The notes beneath the pieces are model-generated. The model was given only the letters and a program-made list of their open reading frames with translations, did not search any database and was not told the DNA's origin. Positions 46,101 through 57,764 of a DNA stretch of 64,000 bases are shown here, piece after piece; within the stretch, counting starts at the first letter, position 1; the number at the start of each line of letters is the position of its first letter. The translations under genes were made by a program, and so were the position numbers. The DNA comes from Turbatrix aceti. Lineage: Eukaryota > Nematoda > Chromadorea > Rhabditida > Panagrolaimidae. The stretch is taken from NCBI GenBank assembly GCA_963969345.1, contig OZ017767.1, forward strand, positions 9,179,547-9,243,546, in the 5' to 3' direction.

Positions 46101-49100
46101 ATTGCAACTTGTTTGTAGACCATTCTCGCTAAGCAATAAACTCTTTTTTACTGCAGTTGCGACTGGCATTGGGCAGCCAGACCTTCCCCTTACTTTTCGC
46201 TGCCAAAACGCGCATTTAGGCCGCGTGGTTACAAACCTCTATTTTCGCTCAAAAATCAACTGCGCAAATGGCTTCTTTCATTAATGCTACCACCCTGATG
46301 TCGCTGCTGACTGCAGTGCTGCTGCGGATTAACTTCCCAAAACGTCTCCCCTCCCTTTTACACCGTGCGTGCATAGGTTCTTTTTCTCTGTGTCTCTTCG
46401 AATAATTCAATGCGAATGATGAAGCTCGGCGCAACAAGCTTTTTGCGTAAGCAGATGGACAAGAGCAGTGTTTGCGGATCATTTTTCATAGTTTTTTTTG
46501 TGTGAGCAGAGGGACAAAAGCTGTCTCCGCGCATCTTTCTTCCGCCCTTGCGAAAGCTTGTGGATGAATCCCAATAATTTTTGAAACATACGTTCATAAG
46601 CTGTGGCATGAATAAAAGTCGGTTCTCCTGGTAATGCAAAAAGGACTGGTGTACCTGATCAGGTCCGAGACGGCACCCCAAAGAACAAATTTGTAAAATA
46701 TTGACTCTTGAATTTTGTTTGCATATATGCATTTAATTGCCCGAGGCAGTAAATAAAAAATACCAGCGTTTGAAAGACTGTATTCGGGTGCATTTTTAAG
46801 CGGCTTAGACAATTTGTTGACTTATTGGTTTCTCCACAACAAAATTTTTATGATAACTGTTGAAAAATATCCGCATTTATACCAACATTTTTCAAGGGTG
46901 GCGAAATCTCCCGGGAGATTGCATCCCGTTAGAAAATCTTCGGAGATGCTTCCGAAATCTCCGGAGATTCTCCCAAACTCTCCCGAGAGACCCAGCTTGC
47001 CAAAAAGCGTCTAATAATGTTTTTCTTCTATAAAAAATTAATTAACGACACAAAAATCAAAACGGACAGTTCTGTTCTGTTTCTGCAAATTGCTAACGCA
47101 TTTTTGTTTACAGCAATTTATAAAAACTCCAGAGATTCTCCGGAGAAATTCTCAATTTTTTGTTTAACGGAGAAAACATAAAAAAATTTTGAACGTGTAG
47201 AGAATTGAACCGGGGTCTCAAAATGGAAAAAAAGTGTGCAGATGGACAATAATAGACGCACTAGACTATTGCAACTTGTTTGTAGACCATTCTCGCTAAG
47301 CAATAAACTCTTTTTTACTGCAGTAGCGACTGACATTGGGCAGCCAGACCTTCCCCTTACTTTTCGCTGCCAAAACGCGCATTTAGGCCGCGTGGTTACA
47401 AACCTCTATTTTCGCTCAAAAATCAACTGCGCAAATGGCTTCTTTCATTAATGCTACCACCCTGATGTCGCTGCTGACTGCAGTGCTGCTGCGGATTAAC
47501 TTCCCAAAACGTCTCCCCTCCCTTTTACACCGTGCGTGCATAGGTTCTTTTTCTCTGTGTCTCTTCGAATAATTCAATGCGAATGATGAAGCTCGGCGCA
47601 ACAAGCTTTTTGCGTAAGCAGATGGACAAGAGCAGTGTTTGCGGATCATTTTTCATAGTTTTTTTTGTGTGAGCAGAGGGACAAAAGCTGTCTCCGCGCA
47701 TCTTTCTTCCGCCCTTGCGAAAGCTTGTGGATGAATCCCAATTATTTTTGAAACATACGTTCATAAGCTGTTGCATGAATAAAAGTCGGTTCTCCTGGTA
47801 ATGCAAAAAGGACTGGTGTACCTGATCAGGTCCGAGACGGCACCCCAAAGAACAAATTTGTAAAATATTGACTCTTGAATTTTGTTTGCATATATGCATT
47901 TAATTGCCCGAGGCAGTAAATAAAAAATACCAGCGTTTGAAAGACTGTATTCGGGTGCATTTTTAAGCGGCTTAGACAATTTGTTGACTTATTGGTTTCT
48001 CCACAACAAAATTTTTATGATAACTGTTGAAAAATATCCGCATTTATACCAACATTTTTCAAGGGTGGCGAAATCTCCCGGGAGATTGCATCCCGTTAGA
48101 AAATCTTCGGAGATGCTTCCGAAATCTCCGGAGATTCTCTCAAACTCTCCCGAGAGACCCAGCTTGCCAAAAAGCGTCTAATAATGTTTTTCTTCTATAA
48201 AAAATTAATTAACGACACAAAAATCAAAACGGACAGTTCTGTTCTGTTTCTGCAAATTGCTAACGCATTTTTGTTTACAGCAATTTATAAAAACTCCAGA
48301 GATTCTCCGGAGAAATTCTCAATTTTTTGTTTAACGGAGAAAACATAAAAAAATTTTGAACGTGTAGAGAATTGAACCGGGGTCTCAAAATGGAAAAAAA
48401 GTGTGCGGATAGACAATAATAGACGCACTAGACTATTGCAACTTGTTTGTAGACCATTCTCGCTAAGCAATAAACTCTTTTTTACTGCAGTAGCGACTGA
48501 CATTGGGCAGCCAGACCTTCCCCTTACTTTTCGCTGCCAAAACGCGCATTTAGGCCGCGTGGTTACAAACCTCTATTTTCGCTCAAAAATCAACTGCGCA
48601 AATGGCTTCTTTCATTAATGCTACCACCCTGATGTCGCTGCTGACTGCAGTGCTGCTGCGGATTAACTTCCCAAAACGTCTCCCCTCCCTTTTACACCGT
48701 GCGTGCATAGGTTCTTTTTCTCTGTGTCTCTTCGAATAATTCAATGCGAATGATGAAGCTCGGCGCAACAAGCTTTTTGCGTAAGCAGATGGACAAGAGC
48801 AGTGTTTGCGGATCATTTTTCATAGTTTTTTTTGTGTGAGCAGAGGGACAAAAGCTGTCTCCGCGCATCTTTCTTCCGCCCTTGCGAAAGCTTGTGGATG
48901 AATCCCAATTATTTTTGAAACATACGTTCATAAGCTGTTGCATGAATAAAAGTCGGTTCTCCTGGTAATGCAAAAAGGACTGGTGTACCTGATCAGGTCC
49001 GAGACGGCACCCCAAAGAACAAATTTGTAAAATATTGACTCTTGAATTTTGTTTGCATATATGCATTTAATTGCCCGAGGCAGTAAATAAAAAATACCAG

Positions 49101-50118
49101 CGTTTGAAAGACTGTATTCGGGTGCATTTTTAAGCGGCTTAGACAATTTGTTGACTTATTGGTTTCTCCACAACAAAATTTTTATGATAACTGTTGAAAA
49201 ATATCCGCATTTATACCAACATTTTTCAAGGGTGGCGAAATCTCCCGGGAGATTGCATCCCGTTAGAAAATCTTCGGAGATGCTTCCGAAATCTCCGGAG
49301 ATTCTCTCAAACTCTCCCGAGAGACCCAGCTTGCCAAAAAGCGTCTAATAATGTTTTTCTTCTATAAAAAATTAATTAACGACACAAAAATCAAAACGGA
49401 CAGTTCTGTTCTGTTTCTGCAAATTGCTAACGCATTTTTGTTTACAGCAATTTATAAAAACTCCAGAGATTCTCCGGAGAAATTCTCAATTTTTTGTTTA
49501 ACGGAGAAAACATAAAAAAATTTTGAACGTGTAGAGAATTGAACCGGGGTCTCAAAATGGAAAAAAAGTGTGCAGATAGACAATAATAGACGCACTAGAC
49601 TATTGCAACTTGTTTGTAGACCATTCTCGCTAAGCAATAAACTCTTTTTTACTGCAGTAGCGACTGACATTGGGCAGCCAGACCTTCCCCTTACTTTTCG
49701 CTGCCAAAACGCGCATTTAGGCCGCGTGGTTACAAACCTCTATTTTCGCTCAAAAATCAACTGCGCAAATGGCTTCTTTCATTAATGCTACCACCCTGAT
49801 GTCGCTGCTGACTGCAGTGCTGCTGCGGATTAACTTCCCAAAACGTCTCCCCTCCCTTTTACATTGTGCGTGCATAGGTTCTTTTTCTCTGTGTCTCTTC
49901 GAATAATTCAATGCGAATGATGAAGCTCGGCGCAACAAGCTTTTTGCGTAAGCAGATGGACAAGAGCAGTGTTTGCGGATCATTTTTCATAGTTTTTTTT
50001 GTGTGAGCAGAGGGACAAAAGCTCTCTCCGCGCATCTTTCTTCCGCCCTTGCGAAAGCGAGACGGCACCCCAAAGAACAAATTTGTAAAATATTGACTCT
50101 TGAATTTTGTTTGCATAT

Positions 50119-52032
50119 TTCAATTTCAATTTTTCAATTTCAATTTCAATTTCAATTTATATCTCTTATAAATTGAAATTCGTACGACAAAGTATCACTG
50201 GGATATCGTACGAAGAGGGGCACATCAAAGGAAAATCACTCGTCTATAGTCGAAGTCTTTTGCCGGGGCCTTGTAATACTCGTTGGCGAGGGCGTCGGTC
50301 CAGCGCATACGAGGTCGTCCAGGCGGTCGCTTGGCTTTGTCGTAGTCGTCGGTAGGGCGCCAGTCTGACAGTCGAACTGCCCAGTTGTCGTCGTCGGTCG
50401 TCGCGAGCGATTTGGCGAACTTCAGCTTCCGGAGTCGAGCGCTTTCGAACCAGTCCTTGAGCTTGGTGCGCTTTCGGATGGCCACGGAGGGGATCTCGTC
50501 GCTCAAACGCACCTCGAGGATGGCACGTTCAAGACGACGTTGACCCCTTTGAAGGGTTTCGGCGGCGGCGTCGGTGAGTGCCCAGGTTTCGCAGCCGTAG
50601 AGGACTGCTGGCTTGATGCACTGCTCGATGAGTCGCCGTTTCAGCCCCATTTTGACTTGGCGTGAGCGCAGGAAGTCGCGGTACTTGAAATACGCTTTTC
50701 GTCCTGCCGAAATTCGTTTGACGATTTCCTTCTTGTGGTCTCTTGGCCATGAGAAAAGCTGTCCAAGGTAGACAAACTCCGTAACTCTCTCGACCGGTAT
50801 ACCGTTCAGGATAATCGCTGCGTCGTCCTTTGAGTTGCTCATCCACTTAGTCTTGCCGGCATTGAGCGTCTGGGGCCAGGAGCGCAATGTCGTCGGCGTA
50901 CGCAAGGTAGCTGAGTCGGTGCCTGCCGATTTTGAATCCTCGATTTGACCAGTCAATGTTATTGAGCACGGACTGGAGGACGAGGATGAAGAGGAGCGGA
51001 GAGAGCGAGTCTCCCTGGCGAACACCTCTTTGAGTGGCAAAGCAGGCAGCGATGTCCCCGACACGTACAGCAGAGCTGCTGTTGGCGTAGAGGAGCTGGA
51101 TGAACTGGACTACTGGCTCTTCGACACCAATTTCACGCAGTGCACGCCAGATGGCGTTGTACGAGATGGTGTCGAAGGCCTTGCGGAAGTCAACGAAGAC
51201 GGCGTAGTGCGGGAGTTGAAATTCTCCGCACTTTTCGGCCATCATGTTGAGCGCGTGGATCTGCGTGGCCGTCGATAGTTTCTTTCGAAACCCTGCTTGC
51301 TCCGGTGGGATGGCGATGGCTTCGTCGCATTGCCGTTGCACGCGGTTCTTGAGGATCTTGGTAGCGGCTTTGTACAGCGACGACAGCAGGGAAATCGGGC
51401 GGTAATTCTCGATCTTTGCTGCGTCTCCCTTCTTGAACAGTAAAATGGTGTCTGAGAAGGCAAACTTCTCAGGAACGACCCCTGTTGTGGCGATGGAATT
51501 TAGAAGGTGTTGTACTGGACCTGCCAGGGAGTTGGCGATTGGGCGAATAGAAGAGCCACGGACGCCGTCTGCTCCTGGAGCGGCCCTTGCCTTACAGGTC
51601 CTCAGCGCGATTGCTACTTCTTCCTTCTCGAAATGGATGGCGATTGGCGGCGCCGGTGGCTGCAGCGGTCCTTCGGCAGAGTGGTAGAGCTCTGAGTAGA
51701 AGTCGCCGATGCGCTGAGCTGATTTCTCTACTACATCCTGGCCTGCGAATTCTTCGCCTGCCAAGAGTAGTGCCTTCTTTGCGTACAGCGCTTTCTGACG
51801 TCCCTGACGGAGGCGCCCGGATTGCATTGCATTTTCCACGATCATCAGATGACGACGGTGGAGATCTTCTTTGAAGGAGATGCGCACTAGCTTGCACACC
51901 TGCACGTACTCAAGATTGGCGCGAGAAGACGTTGATCTTGTCGACTCAAAGTGCCTGCGCAGAGCAAGAAGCAGTCTTGTCTTTGCAGACACTCGAGGAG
52001 GGAGGTTTTCGTACGTCGTTGCCGCTGAGGTC
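50119..52032 (-). mobile_element. LINE-A, 5'-truncated RTE-like retrotransposon (1.9 kb)
   Basis: Antisense insertion into a satellite unit, with GCATAT on both sides (50113-50118 and 52033-52038). The 3' tail on the left is an (ATTGAA)n-like microsatellite. The minus strand codes for a reverse transcriptase with AFDTISYNAIWRAL, RGVRQGDSLSPLLF and the catalytic YADD (in LAYADDIALLAP). After it comes the C-terminal region with FVYLGQLFSWPRD and LYGCETWAL that is usual in RTE/CR1-like LINEs. The endonuclease is missing. Compared with the copy at 59749, 61 bp are replaced by 5 bp near 50862-50866, shifting the frame just after YADD, so it cannot make an active enzyme. The 425-codon frame up to 52124 starts in satellite sequence and is an accidental fusion. 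Confidence 0.9.
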
Positions 52033-52311
52033 GCATATATGCATTTAATTGCCCGAGGCAGTAAATAAAAAATACCAGCGTTTGAAAGACTGTATTCGGG
52101 TGCATTTTTAAGCGGCTTAGACAATTTGTTGACTTATTGGTTTCTCCACAACAAAATTTTTATGATAACTGTTGAAAAATATCCGCATTTATACCAACAT
52201 TTTTCCAGGTTGGCAAAATCTCCCGGGAGATTGCATCCCGTTAGAAAATCTTCGGAGATGCTTCCGAAATCTCCGGAGATTCTCCCAAACTCTCCCGGGA
52301 GACCCAGCTTG
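52033..52311 (+). repeat. direct satellite remnant right of LINE-A
   Basis: The satellite unit resumes after LINE-A with the duplicated target GCATAT and runs in direct orientation to CCCAGCTTG, where orientation flips. Confidence 0.85.
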
Positions 52312-54588
52312 TTAGCTATTTGCATAAACAGAACAGAACTGTCCGTTTTGATTTTTGTGTCGTTAATTAATTTTTTATAGAAGAAAAACATTATTAGACG
52401 CTTTTTGGCAAGCTGGGTCTCTCGGGAGAGTTTGGGAGAATCTCCGGAGATTTCGGAAGCATCTCCGAAGATTTTCTAACGGGATGCAATCTCCCGGGAG
52501 ATTTCGCCACCCTTGAAAAATGTTGGTATAAATGCGGATATTTTTCAACAGTTATCATAAAAATTTTGTTGTGGAGAAACCAATAAGTCAACAAATTGTC
52601 TAAGCCGCTTAAAAATGCACCCGAATACAGTCTTTCAAACGCTGGTATTTTTTATTTACTGCCTCGGGCAATTAAATGCATATATGCAAACAAAATTCAA
52701 GAGTCAATATTTTACAAATTTGTTCTTTGGGGTGCCGTCTCGGACCTGATCAGGTACACCAGTCCTTTTTGCATTACCAGGAGAACCGACTTTTATTCAT
52801 GCCACAGCTTATGAACGTATGTTTCAAAAATTATTGGGATTCATCCACAAGCTTTCGCAAGGGCGGAAGAAAGATGCGCGGAGACAGCTTTTGTCCCTCT
52901 GCTCACACAAAAAAAACTATGAAAAATGATCCGCAAACACTGCTCTTGTCCATCTGCTTACGCAAAAAGCTTGTTGCGCCGAGCTTCATCATTCGCATTG
53001 AATTATTCGAAGAGACACAGAGAAAAAGAACCTATGCACGCACGGTGTAAAAGGGAGGGGAGACGTTTTGGGAAGTTAATCCGCAGCAGCACTGCAGTCA
53101 GCAGCGACATCAGGGTGGTAGCATTAATGAAAGAAGCCATTTGCGCAGTTGATTTTTGAGCGAAAATAGAGGTTTGTAACCACGCGGCCTAAATGCGCGT
53201 TTTGGCAGCGAAAAGTAAGGGGAAGGTCTGGCTGCCCAATGTCAGTCGCTACTGCAGTAAAAAAGAGTTTATTGCTTAGCGAGAATGGTCTACAAACAAG
53301 TTGCAATAGTCTAGTGCGTCTATTATTGTCTATCTGCACACTTTTTTTCCATTTTGAGACCCCGGTTCAATTCTCTACACGTTCAAATTTTTTTTATGTT
53401 TTCTCCGTTATACAAAAAATTGAGAATTTCTCCGGAGAATCTCTGGAGTTTTTATAAATTGCTGTAAACAAAAATGCGTTAGCAATTTGCAGAAACAGAA
53501 CAGAACTGTCCGTTTTGATTTTTGTGTCGTTAATTAATTTTTTATAGAAGAAAAACATTATTAGACGCTTTTTGGCAAGCTGGGTTTCTCGGGAGAGTTT
53601 GGGAGAATCTCCGGAGATTTCGGAAGCATCTCCGAAGATTTTCTAACGGGATGCAATCTCCCGGGAGATTTCGCCACCCTGGAAAAATGTTGGTATAAAT
53701 GCGGATATTTTTCAACAGTTATCATAAAAATTTTGTTGTGGAGAAACCAATAAGTCAACAAATTGTCTAAGCCGCTTAAAAATGCACCCGAATACAGTCT
53801 TTCAAACGCTGGTATTTTTTATTTACTGCCTCGGGCAATTAAATGCATATATGCAAACAAAATTCAAGAGTCAATATTTTACAAATTTGTTCTTTGGGGT
53901 GCCGTCTTGGACCTGATCAGGTACACCATTCCTTTTTGCATTACCAGGAGAACCGACTTTTATTCATGCCACAGCTTATAAACGTATGTTTCAAAAATTA
54001 TTGGGATTCATCCACAAGCTTTCGCAAGGGCGGAAGAAAGATGCGCGGAGACAGCTTTTGTCCCTCTGCTCACACAAAAAAAACTATGAAAAATGATCCG
54101 CAAACACTGCTCTTGTCCATCTGCTTACGCAAAAAGCTTGTTGCGCCGAGCTTCATCATTCGCATTGAATTATTCGAAGAGACACAGAGAAAAAGAACCT
54201 ATGCACGCACGGTGTAAAAGGGAGGGGAGACGTTTTGGGAAGTTAATCCGCAGCAGCACTGCAGTCAGCAGCGACATCAGGGTGGTAGCATTAATGAAAG
54301 AAGCCATTTGCGCAGTTGATTTTTGAGCGAAAATAGAGGTTTGTAACCACGCGGCCTAAATGCGCGTTTTGGCAGCGAAAAGTAAGGGGAAGGTCTGGCT
54401 GCCCAATGCCAGTCGCAACTGCAGTAAAAAAGAGTTTATTGCTTAGCGAGAATGGTCTACAAACAAGTTGCAATAGTCTAGTGCGTCTATTATTGTCCAT
54501 CTGCACACTTTTTTTCCATTTTGAGACCCCGGTTCAATTCTCTACACGTTCAAAATTTTTTTATGTTTTCTCCGTTAAACAAAAAATT
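52312..54588 (-). repeat. inverted satellite section, about two units
   Basis: The same 1167-bp unit in reverse orientation (anchors at 52594 and 53761 on the minus strand, 1167 apart). The flip is abrupt: CAGCTTG is joined to TTAGCTATTTGCATAAACAG, which corresponds to the complementary strand of the unit with two substitutions. With the direct remnant on the left it makes a large inverted repeat with a spacer of about 100 bp. Confidence 0.9.
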
Positions 54589-55070
54589 GAAAATTTCGAC
54601 GGAGAATCTCCGAAGATTCTCCCGGGTAAAAAAAATTCTCCCGGGAGATTTAAAGATGATACGAAACAAAAAATAAAAAATTCGTGTTTTTATAAATTGC
54701 TGTAAACAAAAATGCGTTAGCAATGTGCTGAAACAGAACAGAACTTTCCATTTTGATATTTATGCCGTTAATTAATTTTTTAAAGGGGAAAAACATTATT
54801 GGACGCTTTTTGGCAAGCTGGGTCTTCCGAAAGCATGAGGATGGATCCGAATAATTTTTTGACACGCCGGGCATAAGCAGAGGCATGAATAAAAGTCGAT
54901 ATGTAGTGTTCCATACTTTTGGTATTGCTGGTGAACAAAAAACATTTTCTTTTGACTTTTGTTTGCATATTTGCATTTGTCTGTTCGAGGCAGTAAATAA
55001 CAGCAAAAAAAATAGACATGCGTTTTCAAGACCGTATTCGGGTGCTTTTATAAGCGGCTTAGACAATTTT
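54589..55070. repeat. strongly diverged edge copy of the satellite
   Basis: Up to about 54827 it follows the inverted unit with many changes (e.g. TTTTATAAATTGCTGTAAAC, CGCTTTTTGGCAAGCTGGGTC). It then switches to the direct orientation (CCGAAAGC...GTATTCGGGTGC...AAGCGGCTTAGACAATTT). It is the only copy with this much divergence and probably marks the old border of the array. The 138-codon minus-strand frame here is a worn version of the unit's accidental frame. Confidence 0.75.
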
Positions 55071-55076
55071 TTTTAA

Positions 55077-55193
55077 TAATTAGCTCTGTACCTCCCCCCG
55101 GCCACCTGCAACTTTTTCACAAAACATTTGAAGTTGTAAATCTAGGGGGTCGCGCCGTTCACCTTGTTCGTAAATCGGACCACAGAGTGCGTC
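55077..55193. mobile_element. relic related to the TTAA fold-back element
   Basis: Lies between two TTAA sites (55073-55076 and 55194-55197). The right part (CACAAAACATTTGAAGTTGTAAA ... CACAGAGTGCG) aligns loosely with the right end of the 27162-28236 element (CACAAAACATCGGAAGGTGTAAAA ... CACAGAGTGGC). Only about 117 bp remain. Confidence 0.4.
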
Positions 55194-55197
55194 TTAA

Positions 55198-55568
55198 AAT
55201 AGCCTCAAATTGCGAGAAAAAACGGTAATAATTGTGTTTGGTTGTGCTTAAAAATAAATCTTTACTCGGATTTTTCATGTGTATTGATATCACATTCTTG
55301 CTAGACAAACGGTGTGCAAATAACGATTTTATGAATCATCAAAGGCCATTGTAGGCTGCGTGCATAGGCTGAAAATATTGTACACAAAAAAGGTTGCACC
55401 CATAAAGGTGATGAAATATTGTCTACTGTTTTGGTCTGATTTTTCCGGTTGAAAAAAACGGTTGTTTTGCAAATCATCAATTTAGGATCAATTTTGGTAT
55501 ACACTATCAGCATAACCGTATTTTTTTCAACTAATATACTATATTTTTTTTTCAAGCCACCGTAGACC
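55198..55568. other. intergenic, no gene seen
   Basis: AT-rich spacer between the satellite border and the receptor-like pseudogene. Confidence 0.5.
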
Positions 55569-57033
55569 ATGAACAATAAGCCAATGACACTCTCAGAAAC
55601 AGGCAGCAACCGAGAAATATTTGTGAGCACTAAACGCTTCAATCAGGTAAAGCGAAAAATTTGGGGTCCATTTTTGTACTTGGTTTACCTCACCGGTCAA
55701 CTGATCCCCATAGACACTCAAAATTCTTCACGATGCAAGATTTTTTTTCACCTGTTGCCGAATGTTATACCAACTTTGATTCTATTGGCAAGAGCTATTT
55801 ACATGTTCCTTATCATGATGAGTGCTAAATCCATGTCTATCAACCAACGTTCTATTTTTCATGGCACTTCATGGATTTGTATCGTCAACCATTTTGCTGA
55901 AATTTAAATTTGGAAATTTCATTAACAAGACCACAAAGTTGTTAATCACGACCACCAGCAATGAAGTTTGTAATTTTTTTGGGGATCTTCAACAATTTTT
56001 AGTTTTTTTTTCAGATTTCGCTTTCGTCATCATGTTTTAGTATACAATTTATCAAATCATGTCTTTCGTGGATAATCATGTTAGCAGGACCCGTGGTCTA
56101 CTGCGTGGATAATTACGTTTTGTACGATGATTATGTAATTAAGCTCGAGTTCAATGGGCACTCAAATTATACCCAGGTTTTTCGAAAATCAATGTTCCAA
56201 AATCGAGCTTTGCTGCCGCTGGATACGATAATCATTATTTGGGGAGCCATCATTTCGGCATCTGCACTGTTCATGTACACCTGCGCAAACATGGCGATGG
56301 TTACTGAATATGGGGCTTTCAACAAAAAGTTGAGAAAGCTTATCGACAATGGATTAATTGTGGTTTGTTTTTAAAATAAAAAAAATAAAAACTAAGAATT
56401 TTAAACATAAAAAAATTGAAAATAAAAATTTGAAAAATACAAAATAAAAATTTGAAAAATTAAAAATAAAAATAAAATTAAATTAAAAATTAAAAATTAA
56501 AATTTTAAAAATAAGTAACAAAAAAATTTTGAACTCAAAAATAAAAATTTTATAATGGGAATGCCATAATTTAAATTTTTTTAAGTTTAGATTTAATTGT
56601 TTTTGGTTTTGAAAAATACTCTTGTTTCAATTAAAATTTTATTCACTGCTCTAACGCCATTTTTTCCAGAAATACGCGAAACAGGTCGAGTATCAGACAA
56701 TAGACTACCTAACCCTCGCCAACCACATAACCTACTTTCTGTCACCTTCATGATGGCAGTTTTTATGCAGCTTTGCTCGCAATTTGCTCTAAAAGAATTC
56801 ACTGGCTACCTTAAATTTGGAATTGCGACATTTGCAGTTTGGAGCGCGGTATCCGTATTCATGCTTGTCGTATCCGTTCTACGACCGGCCGCTCTGTACG
56901 CCATGTCAAGGGATACGCTAGACATTCTTTACCTCGATCACGGAATTTGGAGGGAATGCCCCGATGAAAGGATCCGAGTCATCATGCGTGATACGATAGA
57001 TCGCATTGAAAAGATTGATTATGATGTCATCTG
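55569..57033 (+). pseudogene. multi-pass receptor-like gene with frame breaks
   Basis: Exons by homology of phase: 55569-55965, 56015-56362 and 56670-about 57033, all junctions in phase 0 with good GT/AG sites. Hydrophobic segments include LLPNVIPTLILLARAIYMFL, IIIIWGAIISASALFMYTC and FATFAVWSAVSVFMLVVSV-like stretches, so a polytopic membrane protein. The soluble loop with YGAFNKKLRKLIDNG before a late membrane pair recalls gustatory-receptor-like proteins of invertebrates (weak). The frame breaks once near 55835-55845 and once near 56735-56745 by single-base shifts, and the 3' end runs into a possible LTR. It could be a pseudogene, or consensus errors in the assembly. Confidence 0.5.
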
Positions 57034-57312
57034 GTGGCCCCCGCACAAGCCGGGCGCTCGCCCAAACGCTCGTAACCCGGTTCTACTCGGATGTCCTTCC
57101 TCCTTCAGATATCAGAAGCAGTTTATTTTACGATAAACAATAGAATACAAAACAAGGTTCCTTCTCTGAAGTCGTTCTTCCCTCTCTCTTCTCTACTTCT
57201 TCTCCCTCTGGCGGCTCTTTTATAGGAGACTCCGCCTGCGTACTCGCCTTGTGATTCGAGGGTTGTTGAGGCGGAGCTGTGGGTAGATTGATTGAGGATT
57301 CGTCGTCCACCG
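57034..57312 (-). mobile_element. possible solo LTR
   Basis: GC-rich 280-bp block unlike its surroundings, bounded by TGGTGG and CCACC. Read on the minus strand it has CTATAAAAGAGCCGCC (TATA-like) followed after about 90 bp by an AATAAA signal, the layout of a retrotransposon LTR. No target-site duplication and no partner LTR were found, so this is tentative. Confidence 0.3.
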
Positions 57313-57764
57313 CGGCTCGTATAACAATGCCAACAAAACGATGACTAGTGCAAAAAGTGCGAGTGTGTTGTTCAACCTTATTTTGATCGTAATTCCATTT
57401 TTGTCATTATTTTGTCGGCTTACAAGTCAGCTCCGGACTATTCGTAAATAAACAAAAGCTACAATTGTTGCACGTGAAAAAAAAACGACGACTTTGGTGC
57501 TCATGATTACCAAAACACAAATTTTTTGTACGCTAATTTGAATTTTCTATTACTTGGACAATATAAATAAAGCACCGTAATTTTTGAATTGTTTCACATT
57601 CCGTGTAAGATCAAAAAAAAATTAAAAAAAAAACAACCTATTTATTATGGCCCCGATTTGCAGATTTGCAGCCTGCAGGATATTTTGATCTTACAACGAA
57701 AATGTTGATTGGCGAAAACTCGAGTTTTTTCTGACAGTTTTTGATATTGGCTTCGTTGTTTTAC
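57313..57764. other. upstream region of the short RBR gene
   Basis: No coding exon recognised. CTGACAG at about 57731-57737 could be an acceptor for an upstream exon or spliced leader. Confidence 0.4.

Larger units (their letters stand above)
24996..50118 (+). repeat. macrosatellite: about 21 direct copies of a 1167-bp unit
   Basis: The anchor ATGCTTACTTATTGG-type site (frame starting at 'ttgacttattggtttctcc') recurs at 26007, 28255, 29423, 30589, 31755, 33008, 34175, 35342, 36509, 37478, 38645, 39812, 40979, 42146, 43313, 44480, 45647, 46814, 47981 and 49148. From 37478 on the spacing is exactly 1167 bp, and copies differ only by scattered substitutions. Exceptions are explained by the nested insertion at 27162, the rearranged copy at 31755, and the shortened copy at 36509. 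Each unit contains a cluster of palindromes (TCTCCCGGGAGA, TCTCCGGAGA). The 66-131 residue open frames in every unit are composition shadows: they occur on both strands, overlap one another, and resemble no domain. No function assigned. Confidence 0.95.

Noticed and set aside
24996..50118. CRISPR array or rDNA repeat as explanation for the tandem units
   Set aside because: Units are 1167 bp and near-identical with no short repeat-spacer pattern, and contain no rRNA-like sequence that I can recognise.
24996..50118. Helitron origin of the array
   Set aside because: No clear TC...CTRR ends with a 3' hairpin could be fixed at unit borders; possible but unsupported.
24996..54588. Dozens of 60-131 residue open frames repeated in every satellite unit
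   Set aside because: They lie on both strands, overlap in different frames, have no recognisable domain or coding composition, and recur only because the DNA is repeated.
57128..57310. Minus-strand frame of 60 codons
   Set aside because: Low-complexity Pro/Glu text inside the possible LTR; no support as a gene.
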